This document shows, one piece after another, positions 38,899 through 47,367 of a DNA stretch of 64,000 bases. How positions within the stretch are numbered: the first letter of the stretch is position 1; every line of letters begins with the position of its first letter. The stretch is from contig NC_013895.2 in NCBI RefSeq assembly GCF_000025225.2, positions 930,001 to 994,000 of the forward strand, in the 5' to 3' direction. The notes beneath the pieces are model-generated. The model searched no databases and had not been told where the DNA came from. It saw nothing but the letters and a program-made list of their open reading frames with translations. Both the position numbers and the translations under genes were made by a program. This stretch comes from Mageeibacillus indolicus UPII9-5. GTDB taxonomy: Bacteria > Bacillota > Clostridia > Saccharofermentanales > Fastidiosipilaceae.

Positions 38899-39867
38899 TC
38901 AGATTTGGGTTTCCTCGGCTTCACCGGCTTCACCTAAGACTTCCGCTAAAGTTGGCATGGCCGGTATTGCCCCATGTCGCCCGGCAGTTATAGCAGCAGC
39001 TTTATTGGCGAAACTTATCGCACCCATTAGTTGAAGCGATGTTAAGTCCTTAACTGAACCACTTTCCTTTATACAACTTAAAAACGCTCCCAAAAAAGTA
39101 TCGCCGGCACCATTGGTATCACCTACCTTAATAGGTATTCCCTCAACCCGACCGAACAGATCACCTAAACGGAAGCACGCCCCCGCCGCCCCCAAAGTTA
39201 CTAAGACCAGCGTGATACCGCGCTTAATCAACTTACTGCTGCCCACTTTAGGGTCATCTTCTCCGGTAAGTAAAAACATTTCTTCATCTGAAACCTTTAA
39301 AATATCCGATAAAGATATAGCTGCTTCGATATTTGACAGAGCGGTTGCCTTATCTGGCCACAAAGCAGCTCGATAATTAGGGTCAAAAGTTATTGTCGCC
39401 CCGGCCGCCTTAGCCATTCTAACTGCTGCCATAGTAGCCGTGCGCTCAGGTTCAGCAGTAAGACCTACACTGCCGAAGTGGAAAAATTTCGTCTGCGCCA
39501 AAAGTTTATACGGTATTTCTTCAGCTGACAAACGAGTATCTGCTCCCGGATTGCGATAAAAAGAAAAGCTCCGCTCTCCTGCAGCATCTAAGGTAACCAC
39601 TGCCAAAGTAGTGGGATATTCATGATCAACACACAAAGCCGACGTTTCTACCCCGTTATCTCGTAATGTATTGCCCAAAAACTCTCCCCAAGTATCATTA
39701 CCTACTTTACCGATAAAAGCGGCACGGCATCCTAAACGTGAAGCAGCTACTGCCAAATTGGCCGGCGCTCCGCCCGGGGTGGCTGCCATCAGCATAACGC
39801 CTTGCTCATTAACGCCACATTGAGTCAAGTCGATTAAAATTTCACCTATAGAAATAATGTCGTACAT
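38899..39867 (-). CDS. PfkB-family carbohydrate kinase, probable fructokinase
   Basis: The cytoplasmic kinase phosphorylates a sugar with ATP; the fructokinase subgroup makes fructose-6-phosphate. The 322-residue protein starts with ISIGEILIDLT, has the PfkB signature 1 region GGAPANLAVAASRLG and signature 2 with anion hole and catalytic Asp in VGDTNGAGDTFLGAFLS. TFDPNYRAALW and KVSDEEMFLLTG are typical of fructokinases. Substrate choice is inferred from motif similarity. It stands near the sugar locus but is separated from it by a terminator, so it is probably expressed separately. Confidence 0.88.
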   Translation of the reverse strand: MYDIISIGEILIDLTQCGVNEQGVMLMAATPGGAPANLAVAASRLGCRAAFIGKVGNDTWGEFLGNTLRDNGVETSALCVDHEYPTTLAVVTLDAAGERSFSFYRNPGADTRLSAEEIPYKLLAQTKFFHFGSVGLTAEPERTATMAAVRMAKAAGATITFDPNYRAALWPDKATALSNIEAAISLSDILKVSDEEMFLLTGEDDPKVGSSKLIKRGITLVLVTLGAAGACFRLGDLFGRVEGIPIKVGDTNGAGDTFLGAFLSCIKESGSVKDLTSLQLMGAISFANKAAAITAGRHGAIPAMPTLAEVLGEAGEAEETQI

Positions 39868-39942
39868 AGTTGTTCAGCCCTTTTCTTAGGAAGTTCAGTG
39901 GAGATTCGGTAGTTATAATAATATGCTCTTTGTAACCTCAGT

Positions 39943-39975
39943 AAAAGTGGCCGCCCATTATATATGGACGACCAC
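39943..39975 (-). terminator. Terminator at the end of the sugar-uptake operon
   Basis: On the minus strand GTGGTCGTCCAT pairs with ATGGGCGGCCAC (12 bp with two G-U pairs, 5-nt loop), followed by TTTT. It lies downstream of pgmB. The remaining bases up to 40147 hold no gene that I can see. Confidence 0.75.
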
Positions 39976-40147
39976 AATGTTATAAAATATTGTTTCTACA
40001 AATACCCGTTAGCACAAGAATTTCCTATGCAGCCTCTTGCACACATTCAAGATCTTCTGTTTGATTTGTGAAATTGCTTGCAGATTGGGCGCTTTCTGGT
40101 GTTGCAATATTTTCCGTATATTCACCTCGATCAATTTATTATCAAGT

Positions 40148-40783
40148 CTAATGGCTTGCTATTGTAAGCAATTCACTTAAAGATATAAGCGGATAATTTA
40201 CATTCGGACAATCTTTTGCTGATCCAATTCCAGCCACCGGGAATCCCCCGTTAATAGCAGCTTTTACTCCTGCCGCTGCATCTTCAACAACAAGGCAATC
40301 GCTTGGTTTCTGATGCAGTTTCTCTGCTGCAGACAAAAAAACCTCCGGATTTGGTTTTGAATGTGAAATTTGATTTCCATCTACAATAACATCAAAGAAC
40401 TTTCCAATTCCAAGCTTTTCCACAATAAGTGGTGTATTCTTGCTTGAAGATCCGATGGCAAGCGGGATATGGACAGTATGCAGCTTTTCCAGTACTGTCC
40501 ATGCACCATCTGCTAAATCCTTCGATGTAATATTTTGCAGTAGATTCCTATAGATATTATTTTTCTTTTCTGCAAGCAGATTTTTTTCCTGCTCGGTATA
40601 ACGGATCGGCGAATTACGCAGAATCAAATTGAGACTTTCCATCCGCGAAACCCCGCGGAGCTGGTCATTAACTTTTCTATTAAAAGGAATGTCCAATTCA
40701 TCCGCGATTGTTTTCCATGCCATATAGTGATATTCATCTGTATGGCACAGAACACCATCTAAATCAAAAATAATAGCATTCAT
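40148..40783 (-). CDS. pgmB: Beta-phosphoglucomutase (HAD superfamily)
   Basis: The enzyme converts beta-glucose-1-phosphate to glucose-6-phosphate. The 211-residue protein starts with the HAD nucleophile motif IIFDLDGVLCHTDEYHYMAW, where DxDG carries the phosphorylated Asp. It also has LRGVSRMESLNLIL (substrate loop with Arg), AIGSSSKNTPLIVEKL (motif II) and CLVVEDAAAGVKAA (motif IV). The start at 40783 has AAGGA 8 nt upstream; the longer ORF to 40891 runs into the GH31 gene. It is last in the operon and, with the GH65 phosphorylase encoded divergently, completes phosphorolytic glucose release. Confidence 0.93.
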   Translation of the reverse strand: MNAIIFDLDGVLCHTDEYHYMAWKTIADELDIPFNRKVNDQLRGVSRMESLNLILRNSPIRYTEQEKNLLAEKKNNIYRNLLQNITSKDLADGAWTVLEKLHTVHIPLAIGSSSKNTPLIVEKLGIGKFFDVIVDGNQISHSKPNPEVFLSAAEKLHQKPSDCLVVEDAAAGVKAAINGGFPVAGIGSAKDCPNVNYPLISLSELLTIASH

Positions 40784-40821
40784 AGATAAATCCTTTTTCT
40801 GAACAATAAAGTTTCTCGCCG

Positions 40822-42801
40822 TCAACAGAAATGGTGAATCTGGATAGTGCCTGTGGCAATTCCCGACACACTGACCTCTTCGTTTTTCCATTCACAGGTA
40901 AGAACCGATTTATTTGTAGTGAATGTTCTTTTCCCTGTTTCACCGGCAACAAGCAGAATCAGCTTTGAATCTGAACTTTGTGAAATAGACTTGCCAAGAG
41001 AATCAATATTACTGGCATGTAGAGGTACCGCATAGCCGTCACGGATAAAAACCGGAAATTTCGTAGCTTCCGTTGTGATAATTGTCTGACACCCATGATA
41101 GCATTCCCCTGTAAAAAAGGCATACCATTTCCCCTCTGGCAGATAGACTTCTCTGGTAATCTGATTTTCTTCCAACAATGGTGCGACAAGGACAGCATCC
41201 CCTAAAAGGAATTCATCTTCCGCTTTGCTTGCGGCTTTGTCCTGAGGCCATTCGTAAACAAGCGGACGCATCATCGGGACACTGTCTGCTACACACCTGA
41301 ACGCAGTCGCAGTCAAGTAAGGCTGCAGGTTCATCCTGATCCAATGCCAATAACGTATTTCCTCCTCAAATTCAGGAGAATTGTAAGCCATTGCCATATT
41401 CCACGGACTGCGCTCATTGTTTCCCTCACCGCCCGGCATTAATTCCTTGAACTGACCACCATCCGGTTCAGAATGCCACTGCATAATCGGGGTGAAGCAG
41501 GCGAGCATTGTTGCACGGCGATAGAGGTCCAATGTTGGAAGTGGTCCTGCAAATCCAGCAAGATCAAATCCCCAGAACAGAATACCGCTTAAGGCTGCAC
41601 TCAATCCAGCAGAAAGGACATGCTGCAGTTCGTCATTTGTAGACTGCTGATCTCCACCCCAATGACATGGCGTTGTATGCTGCCCAATGTAGCCTGCACG
41701 GCTGAAAAGGACATGATTATTGCCAAGGAATTTGGTATAGGCACTTGTGTATTGCTGCGGATAGTAATTTCTACTTTCTTTGCCAGTACTGCCATCATAA
41801 AAAGCTACTGCATCTGTACAGACAAATTCTCCTCCATCAGTTTTGAACCCATCTACGCCCATATCTAGGAGATATTGTCTTTTTCCAAACCATGTTTTGT
41901 AAGTTGCCGGATTAGTGAAATCAGGAATCATTGAACCAGGAAACCAATGTTCCTCTGGAATTTTATAGGGTGTACCATCCAAATTTCGAATGCAGAGAGA
42001 ACGTTTTACTGCGTCCTCCCAATCCAGATTGTTCTGTCGATTTCTGACTTCACCTTTCCCCTGCTGTTTATACACTGGAACCTGCCAGAGTACTAGGTGA
42101 AGCCCTGCCTTGTGCAGTTTGTTAATCATCTCTTGAGGGTTCGGCCAATAAGCACTTTCCGAATAGTCAAAATCACCTACCACAAAAGGTTCTCCATTAT
42201 GCTTTTCTTGATATTTGGCGCCATTAAAAATATAAAAGGTTGCTTCATCGCTCCATGCTTCCAAGACTAACACTGTGGCTGGAAATTCATGCTTTTTTAG
42301 GATTTCAAGCTGTTTCTCCGTTTTCTTTTGCGTATCCCAATGATTTGCAGAAATCCACGGTCCGAAAATCCAGTCGGGCGGAAGGGCTGCTGGTCCCGAC
42401 AAGGACATATACTCGGAAATCAGCTTTGCAGGCGTCCCTGCATTCAACACAAACTTACATCCGCAGGGTGTATGAAGCGTTATGACATTCTTCTGCGTAA
42501 AATCAAATATCAATGTGCTGCCAGACAATGCGCAGAAAGAGAATCCTGTGTCCGTGAAAAAGAATGGTGAAGGGCAATAGCTCTTATCTCCTTGATTGCA
42601 GAACTTTTCTTCCACCTCAATTTTCACAATACGATTATTCTGGTTGAGTCCATTATATCGTTCGCCCATCCCATACACCGCAGAATATGGAATACTTATA
42701 GTGAGAATTTCCGTCTGATCATTCCAGTACAAAGAAGCTGTCTGGCCGTTTACCGGTATTTTAAGATTGCTGTCTTTCTTATTAGGTTCCCACTCAAACA
42801 T
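40822..42801 (-). CDS. Glycoside hydrolase family 31 alpha-glucosidase-like enzyme
   Basis: The 659-residue cytoplasmic protein (no signal peptide) has an N-terminal beta-sandwich, then the GH31 (beta/alpha)8 barrel. Family features are FGPWISANHWD, the catalytic nucleophile Asp322 in GFKTDGGEF and the acid/base Asp384 in CHWGGDQQS, followed by the C-terminal beta domains. GH31 enzymes release glucose or xylose from alpha-linked oligosaccharides; being intracellular, it likely acts on sugars brought in by the adjacent transporter. It starts 6 nt after the permease stop and is followed by pgmB. The exact linkage preference cannot be read from sequence. Confidence 0.93.
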   Translation of the reverse strand: MFEWEPNKKDSNLKIPVNGQTASLYWNDQTEILTISIPYSAVYGMGERYNGLNQNNRIVKIEVEEKFCNQGDKSYCPSPFFFTDTGFSFCALSGSTLIFDFTQKNVITLHTPCGCKFVLNAGTPAKLISEYMSLSGPAALPPDWIFGPWISANHWDTQKKTEKQLEILKKHEFPATVLVLEAWSDEATFYIFNGAKYQEKHNGEPFVVGDFDYSESAYWPNPQEMINKLHKAGLHLVLWQVPVYKQQGKGEVRNRQNNLDWEDAVKRSLCIRNLDGTPYKIPEEHWFPGSMIPDFTNPATYKTWFGKRQYLLDMGVDGFKTDGGEFVCTDAVAFYDGSTGKESRNYYPQQYTSAYTKFLGNNHVLFSRAGYIGQHTTPCHWGGDQQSTNDELQHVLSAGLSAALSGILFWGFDLAGFAGPLPTLDLYRRATMLACFTPIMQWHSEPDGGQFKELMPGGEGNNERSPWNMAMAYNSPEFEEEIRYWHWIRMNLQPYLTATAFRCVADSVPMMRPLVYEWPQDKAASKAEDEFLLGDAVLVAPLLEENQITREVYLPEGKWYAFFTGECYHGCQTIITTEATKFPVFIRDGYAVPLHASNIDSLGKSISQSSDSKLILLVAGETGKRTFTTNKSVLTCEWKNEEVSVSGIATGTIQIHHFC

Positions 42802-42807
42802 ACGCTC

Positions 42808-43668
42808 TTATCCTTTCACACCGCCAATCGTAAGGCCTTCCTTGAAATATTTCTGTGCAAAAATATAAACCACCAGAATAGGAATAATCGAAATTAGCGC
42901 ACCAGCCATTGTCAGATTATACTGGTTCTTATACTGGCCGGACAATGTGCTAAGCAGCAGCGGAAGCGTAAATTTGCTTCTGTCGCTCAGCAAAACCAAC
43001 GGTAGCAGATAATCGTTCCACATATCCATAAATGCGAGAATTGCCAGCGTTGCCATAGTACTACCACTCATAGGCAGAACAATTTTGAAGAAAATACGCC
43101 ACATACTTGCGCCATCAATAACAGCTGCTTCAATGTAAGCATCATTGATTGTCTTCATTTTTTGCCGCAACATGAAAATGGCAAATGCATTAAACAATTG
43201 CAGCAACATAAACGCATTTAAGCTATTGGTAAGGTGCATATTCGTCATGATAATGAACAGTGGAATAAAGGTAATCTGCGATGGAATCATTAATGCCGTA
43301 ACATAAATTACAAATACCGCATTACGCCCTTTAAACGAAATTTTAGTCAATGCAAACGCAGCCATGGCGGCGCACAAAAGGCGCACAGCTGTGCAAAGAA
43401 CCGATACAAAAAAACTGTTAAAAATGGATCTCACAAATTCCGGCATAGCAAAAAGTTTCTTATATGCATCAAACGTTGGCTCTTTGGGAATCCACTCCAC
43501 AGGAATGCTCATAATAGCTCCGCGGCCTTTTAGGCTGGTGATGATCATCCAATAAAATGGTATACAGACGACCACTGCGACAAAAAGCCCCAACACATAG
43601 AATGCCACTTTCCCAATAATACGTTTCTGTTTTAATCCCATCAAAGAAGAATGTTTAGAGTTAGTCAT
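42808..43668 (-). CDS. Carbohydrate ABC transporter permease (MalG-type)
   Basis: The 286-residue inner-membrane protein has six predicted helices and belongs to the CUT1 sugar importer family. The EAA loop, which contacts the ATPase, is EAAVIDGASMWRIFFKIVLP, about 90 residues from the C-terminus. The C-terminal FKEGLTIGGVKG ending is typical of MalG-type permeases. It overlaps the other permease gene by 8 nt. No cognate ATPase gene lies in the locus, so a shared MsmK-type ATPase elsewhere is likely (inference). Confidence 0.95.
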   Translation of the reverse strand: MTNSKHSSLMGLKQKRIIGKVAFYVLGLFVAVVVCIPFYWMIITSLKGRGAIMSIPVEWIPKEPTFDAYKKLFAMPEFVRSIFNSFFVSVLCTAVRLLCAAMAAFALTKISFKGRNAVFVIYVTALMIPSQITFIPLFIIMTNMHLTNSLNAFMLLQLFNAFAIFMLRQKMKTINDAYIEAAVIDGASMWRIFFKIVLPMSGSTMATLAILAFMDMWNDYLLPLVLLSDRSKFTLPLLLSTLSGQYKNQYNLTMAGALISIIPILVVYIFAQKYFKEGLTIGGVKG

Positions 43669-44581
43669 CGTAATTCACCCACTTGTTCTGAAGTTTCATC
43701 TGAACCATTGTCAAAAGCAGCAGAATTGCAAACAAAATCCAACTATTTGCAGCGGCCATACCCATTTCATAGTAACGGAAACCATACTTATAAATGCGCT
43801 CTACCATAACCATTGTCGAACCAAGTGGTCCACCATCCGGTGTCATAATCATGATTTGTGTAAAAAGCTGGAAAGAGTTAATCAAACTGATAATCAAGAC
43901 AAAGAAGAGTGTTGGTGTCAGCAATGGCAAAGTAATCCTTGTAAATTGTTTAATTTTCCCAGCGCCGTCAATTGCTGCTGCATCATAGTATTCCTGATTG
44001 ATTCCCTGAAGTCCGGACATCAACATGAGACCAAAGTATCCCATATCTTTCCAAACAGAGGCTAAAACAATTGCAGGCATTGCCCACTTGGAACTTTGAA
44101 GCCACGATGGGCCATCAACACCGAACAATGCCAGAATATTATTGATGGCACCATACTCTGGGCTAAGCACCCATTTCCAAATCAACGCCCCAGCAACCCA
44201 TGATGTGATAACCGGGATATAGTAAAGAACGCGGAAAACTCCAACACCTTTCACATGGCTATTTAAAATGAGTGCAACAGTCATAGCGGCGATAAGTATC
44301 AGAGGAATGTAAAGAACCACGAATTCCAGCGTATTCCCAATCACCTGATAAAACTCTTTTGACGTAAGAATTTCTTTATAGTTCTCTATCCCCACATAGA
44401 ATTGATTCATGAATCCGCTAAAATCGCTGAACAGCGTTAGTTCACTCAATCCATCCCAACTGGTAAAGCTGACAAAAATTTGCATAATCATTGGGATGAT
44501 ACTGAACACAACAAAAGCAGCCAAACTTGGAAGCAAAAAAGGTAACGCTGTTTTCCAGCTTGCCAATCGGGAATTTTTCAT
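43661..44581 (-). CDS. Sugar ABC transporter permease (MalF-type)
   Basis: The 306-residue membrane protein with six helices partners the MalG-type permease in a CUT1 importer. The EAA loop reads YDAAAIDGAGKIKQFTRITL. The N-terminal LPFLLPSLAAFVVFSIIPM is the usual first helix. It follows the solute-binding protein gene after about 60 nt, and its 3' end overlaps the second permease gene. Confidence 0.95.
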   Translation of the reverse strand: MKNSRLASWKTALPFLLPSLAAFVVFSIIPMIMQIFVSFTSWDGLSELTLFSDFSGFMNQFYVGIENYKEILTSKEFYQVIGNTLEFVVLYIPLILIAAMTVALILNSHVKGVGVFRVLYYIPVITSWVAGALIWKWVLSPEYGAINNILALFGVDGPSWLQSSKWAMPAIVLASVWKDMGYFGLMLMSGLQGINQEYYDAAAIDGAGKIKQFTRITLPLLTPTLFFVLIISLINSFQLFTQIMIMTPDGGPLGSTMVMVERIYKYGFRYYEMGMAAANSWILFAILLLLTMVQMKLQNKWVNYDD

Positions 44582-44644
44582 ATTCTATAACCTCTCCGAT
44601 AAAAGCACGGGAACAGGCTCCCACCTGCCCCCGTTAAAACCTAT

Positions 44645-45973
44645 TTATTTAGTCAAATCAATTTTCTGTTCGCACTCAGCCTGCATATCCTTCAGCGCCT
44701 GCTCCGGGGTGACAGTGCCAGCAGCTGCAGCGCTCAAATGTTGCCCAACAATATCCTGCAGCTCTGCATACTGCGTGATAACAGGAGGTGTCACAAGGTA
44801 ACCAAGGCTCTTAAAGACCGCTTCTCGATTTGCCGGAGGAGTCTTTTCTTTGTACTGAGCGATGATGTCTTCGTCCTGAACCGGAGGCAACTCCCAGCCT
44901 GCATCCAGACGAATCTGTGTTGCTTCACGGTTAGAAGAAATGTATGTAATGAACTTAACCGCTTCATCAGCAACCTTAGAATCTTTAGAGATAACATATC
45001 CATTCGAGAAGAAGTGCGTAGCCTTCTGGGTATGACCGGGTTCCACAACGATATCCCAATGAAAATTGCAGTTCTTAGTGTATTCAGGGAATGCCCAAAT
45101 ACCTGTAACGATCATGCCAAGACGGCCAGATTCAAACAAGTCCCAGTCACCCATGCCAGCCATCTGTTTCTCGGTAGGCATAACATTGGTTTTCTGCTGC
45201 ATATCAACCATGTACTGCAGTGTTTCGATGTTTTTCGGAGTATCCATCGTAAACTTGGTGAAATCATCATTGAAGAGACTACCACCGTTCTGCTTAACTG
45301 TCTTGTAGAACTCGTTGAAAGAGATGGAATGATAATAACCGTAGATATTATCACCAAGCGCACGAATTTTTTTCGCTGCTGCCATTGCATCTTCCCACTT
45401 CCAATCGTTCGTGGGATAATCGATTCCTGCCTTATCGAACAAATCCTTGTTGTATATAAGCACAACATTCGAGAAACTATTTGGCACGCCATACTGTACG
45501 CCATCAGCGCTGAAGGCTTTCAGTGCCATATCATTATAAATAGAAGTTTTGATGCCATCTTTCGTCAAGATTTTATCCAGAGGCATCAAAGCCCCTTTCT
45601 TTGCGTAAGAAACGAAGTTCTGGTAGTCCAGTTCGAAAACGTCAGGAGCCTGACCACCAGAGACCTTTGCCGTCATCTGCGTAAAGTAGTTGTCATAACC
45701 ATAGGTCTGCAGGTCGATGGTAACATTTGGGTTTTCCTTCATATATTTGTCAACCATCTGTTTCAAATACTGCTCATTATCACCAGAACCGGAATACTGC
45801 GCAAATGTAATTATCACAGGCTTATTTGAAGTTTCCGAAACCGCCGTACTATCGGTAGAAGCCGCCTCAGAAGGACTTGCAGTGGTACTCGCAGGCGAAG
45901 CCGTCGAACTGCAGGCGCTAAGTGCAAGCATCGCGGCCATTGAGCATGCCATGTAAGAAATTGCTTTTTTCAT
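44645..45973 (-). CDS. Extracellular sugar-binding lipoprotein of the ABC transporter
   Basis: The 442-residue family 1 solute-binding protein is exported with a lipoprotein signal (MKKAISYMACSMAAMLALSAC, Cys21 lipidated), followed by a Ser/Thr/Ala-rich linker. Characteristic segments are ITFAQYSGSGDNEQYLKQMVDKY, GQAPDVFELDY, NVVLIYNKDLFDKAGIDYP and a mid-protein WAFPEYTKNC. It captures the oligosaccharide outside the cell and delivers it to the permeases. A GGAGGAAAAACA sequence before the ATG is a strong ribosome-binding site, suiting a highly expressed component. Confidence 0.95.
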   Translation of the reverse strand: MKKAISYMACSMAAMLALSACSSTASPASTTASPSEAASTDSTAVSETSNKPVIITFAQYSGSGDNEQYLKQMVDKYMKENPNVTIDLQTYGYDNYFTQMTAKVSGGQAPDVFELDYQNFVSYAKKGALMPLDKILTKDGIKTSIYNDMALKAFSADGVQYGVPNSFSNVVLIYNKDLFDKAGIDYPTNDWKWEDAMAAAKKIRALGDNIYGYYHSISFNEFYKTVKQNGGSLFNDDFTKFTMDTPKNIETLQYMVDMQQKTNVMPTEKQMAGMGDWDLFESGRLGMIVTGIWAFPEYTKNCNFHWDIVVEPGHTQKATHFFSNGYVISKDSKVADEAVKFITYISSNREATQIRLDAGWELPPVQDEDIIAQYKEKTPPANREAVFKSLGYLVTPPVITQYAELQDIVGQHLSAAAAGTVTPEQALKDMQAECEQKIDLTK

Positions 45974-46108
45974 TGTTTTTCCTCCTTATAAAATAATGGA
46001 ACACTTGATTTTTTTGCTCTTCTTTGCTTACACTTATTCTAGAAGAGCAATAAGACGCTCTTTGGATTTGGGTTGCACAGACTTTGGGCGGTTGGTGCAG
46101 CCTTTTTT

Positions 46109-47140
46109 CTATTCCTCCTTCCTCATATCTCGAACGGTTTCTCTACGGGAAAGGCTAACTGGAATGATAACCTCTCGCTTTGTCATATCCGAGTCTTGAA
46201 TGTTATCCAAAAGCAGTTCAACTGCTTTTTCACCTTTTTGAGAAATCTCTTGGCGAACAGTTGTAAGTCCTGGGGTAAGATATTTGGATATCTCCAAATC
46301 GTCAAAGCCAACAATTGAAATATCTTGTGGAACGGATACCCCTTGCTCGTAAAAACCTTTCATAGCCCCGATAGCCAAGATATCTGCCGTAGCAACTACT
46401 GCTGTAACATTCCCTTTTCCCTTGCACAGTTTTCGTGCAAGTTCAATACCACTGTCGTAATCAACCTTTCCCTCGTAAACAAGAGAGGGATCATATAGGA
46501 TGCCAGCCTCTTCTAATGCTTGCTGATACCCATAAAGCCTTTTCTTTATAACGCCGTTTTCCTTGATTTGGCCACAGAAAAAAGCTATTTTTTTATGTCC
46601 ATACCAAATCACATGGTTGGTGGCAAGATAACTTCCATATGCGTCATCAATCCGTATACTATGATAATAGTGATCATTACAATAACTATCGATTAACACA
46701 ATTGGAATCTGCATTTTCTTCATTTGACGGTAAAAGTCATCTGGATACATGCCGATAACAATAATTCCATCAAGGTTTCGTTCCTTGGCCAAGGTCAAGT
46801 AACTTTCATTTACATCTGTAGCCGAAATAATCACATGGTATCCACGTTGCCTTGCATAATACTCGATACTTCCGACAATTTCACTATAAAAATCGTTTTG
46901 TAGCATAAGTTTACTGCCAGGCTCCGTCTGTGGAACAACAATACCAATCAACTTTGAATCTCTGCTGGACAAACTCCGCGCATTGAGATCAGGAACATAA
47001 TTCAGCTCCCGGATTGCATCATATACGCGGGTCTTCGTTTGCTCAGAAATAGATTTCTTGTCATTCAAAACATAAGACACCGTAGCCGTACTGACCTTTG
47101 CACGCTCCGCCACATCTTTAAGTGTTGCACGTCTTGCCAT
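46109..47140 (-). CDS. LacI-family transcriptional regulator of the sugar locus
   Basis: The 343-residue protein has an N-terminal helix-turn-helix (ATLKDVAERAKVSTATVSYV) with the hinge NYVPDLNARSLSS, followed by a periplasmic-binding-protein-like sensor domain (KLIGIVVPQTEPG, DGIIVIGMYPDD, ISIVGFDDLEISKYLTPGL). It would repress the locus and release DNA on binding a sugar. The gene lies between the binding-protein gene and the divergent enzyme genes, and its promoter region has operator-like palindromes. A 135-nt gap separates it from the binding-protein gene. Confidence 0.95.
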   Translation of the reverse strand: MARRATLKDVAERAKVSTATVSYVLNDKKSISEQTKTRVYDAIRELNYVPDLNARSLSSRDSKLIGIVVPQTEPGSKLMLQNDFYSEIVGSIEYYARQRGYHVIISATDVNESYLTLAKERNLDGIIVIGMYPDDFYRQMKKMQIPIVLIDSYCNDHYYHSIRIDDAYGSYLATNHVIWYGHKKIAFFCGQIKENGVIKKRLYGYQQALEEAGILYDPSLVYEGKVDYDSGIELARKLCKGKGNVTAVVATADILAIGAMKGFYEQGVSVPQDISIVGFDDLEISKYLTPGLTTVRQEISQKGEKAVELLLDNIQDSDMTKREVIIPVSLSRRETVRDMRKEE

Positions 47141-47167
47141 ATCGACTCCACCATTCTCACTAAATTT

Positions 47168-47182
47168 GTTTAATCGTTTAAC
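47168..47182. promoter_or_regulatory. LacI-type operator candidate, regulator side
   Basis: GTTTAATCGTTTAAC is a near-palindrome centred on CG and fits TTAAYCGYTTAA, the same pattern as the site at 47312-47326. It lies between the regulator promoter and its start codon. Confidence 0.6.
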
Positions 47183-47199
47183 TCTTTTTTCATGGCATT

Positions 47200-47228
47200 A
47201 CAATACCACGGTGGTAGTAAAATGTCAA
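47200..47228 (-). promoter_or_regulatory. Promoter of the LacI-type regulator gene
   Basis: On the minus strand a perfect TTGACA (47228-47223), a 17-nt spacer and TATTGT (47205-47200). The spacer holds the TACCAC-G-GTGGTA palindrome. Confidence 0.7.
47204..47216. promoter_or_regulatory. Perfect 6+1+6 palindrome inside the regulator promoter
   Basis: TACCACGGTGGTA is a perfect inverted repeat around a central base and overlaps the -10/spacer of the regulator promoter. It could be a binding site for a second regulator or for autoregulation. It differs from the TTAAYCGYTTAA sites. Confidence 0.5.
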
Positions 47229-47267
47229 TAGTTAACAAATTAACCTGCTATTTTTGAAAAAATATTG

Positions 47268-47296
47268 TTGACTATGCCAAATATTCCTGCTATATT
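47268..47296 (+). promoter_or_regulatory. Promoter of the glycosidase-like and GH65 genes
   Basis: TTGACT (47268-47273), a 17-nt spacer and TATATT (47291-47296) with a TGC just before it form a strong sigma-A-type promoter reading toward the plus-strand enzyme genes. Confidence 0.75.
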
Positions 47297-47311
47297 GATT
47301 GCAGCAACAGA

Positions 47312-47326
47312 GTTAACCGCTTAATC
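47312..47326. promoter_or_regulatory. LacI-type operator candidate, enzyme side
   Basis: GTTAACCGCTTAATC matches TTAAYCGYTTAA and is centred about 22 nt after the -10 box, a typical repressor position. It lies 143 nt from its sister site at 47168-47182, so looping between the two is possible. Confidence 0.6.
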
Positions 47327-47367
47327 TTTTTATGCATATTTATTTCGTTATTGTAAGGGGAATCACT

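Noticed and set aside
44738-45829. 363-codon open frame opposite to the solute-binding protein gene
   Set aside because: It is antisense to a strongly supported lipoprotein gene, shows no known domain and has no ribosome-binding site. It is an open shadow frame.
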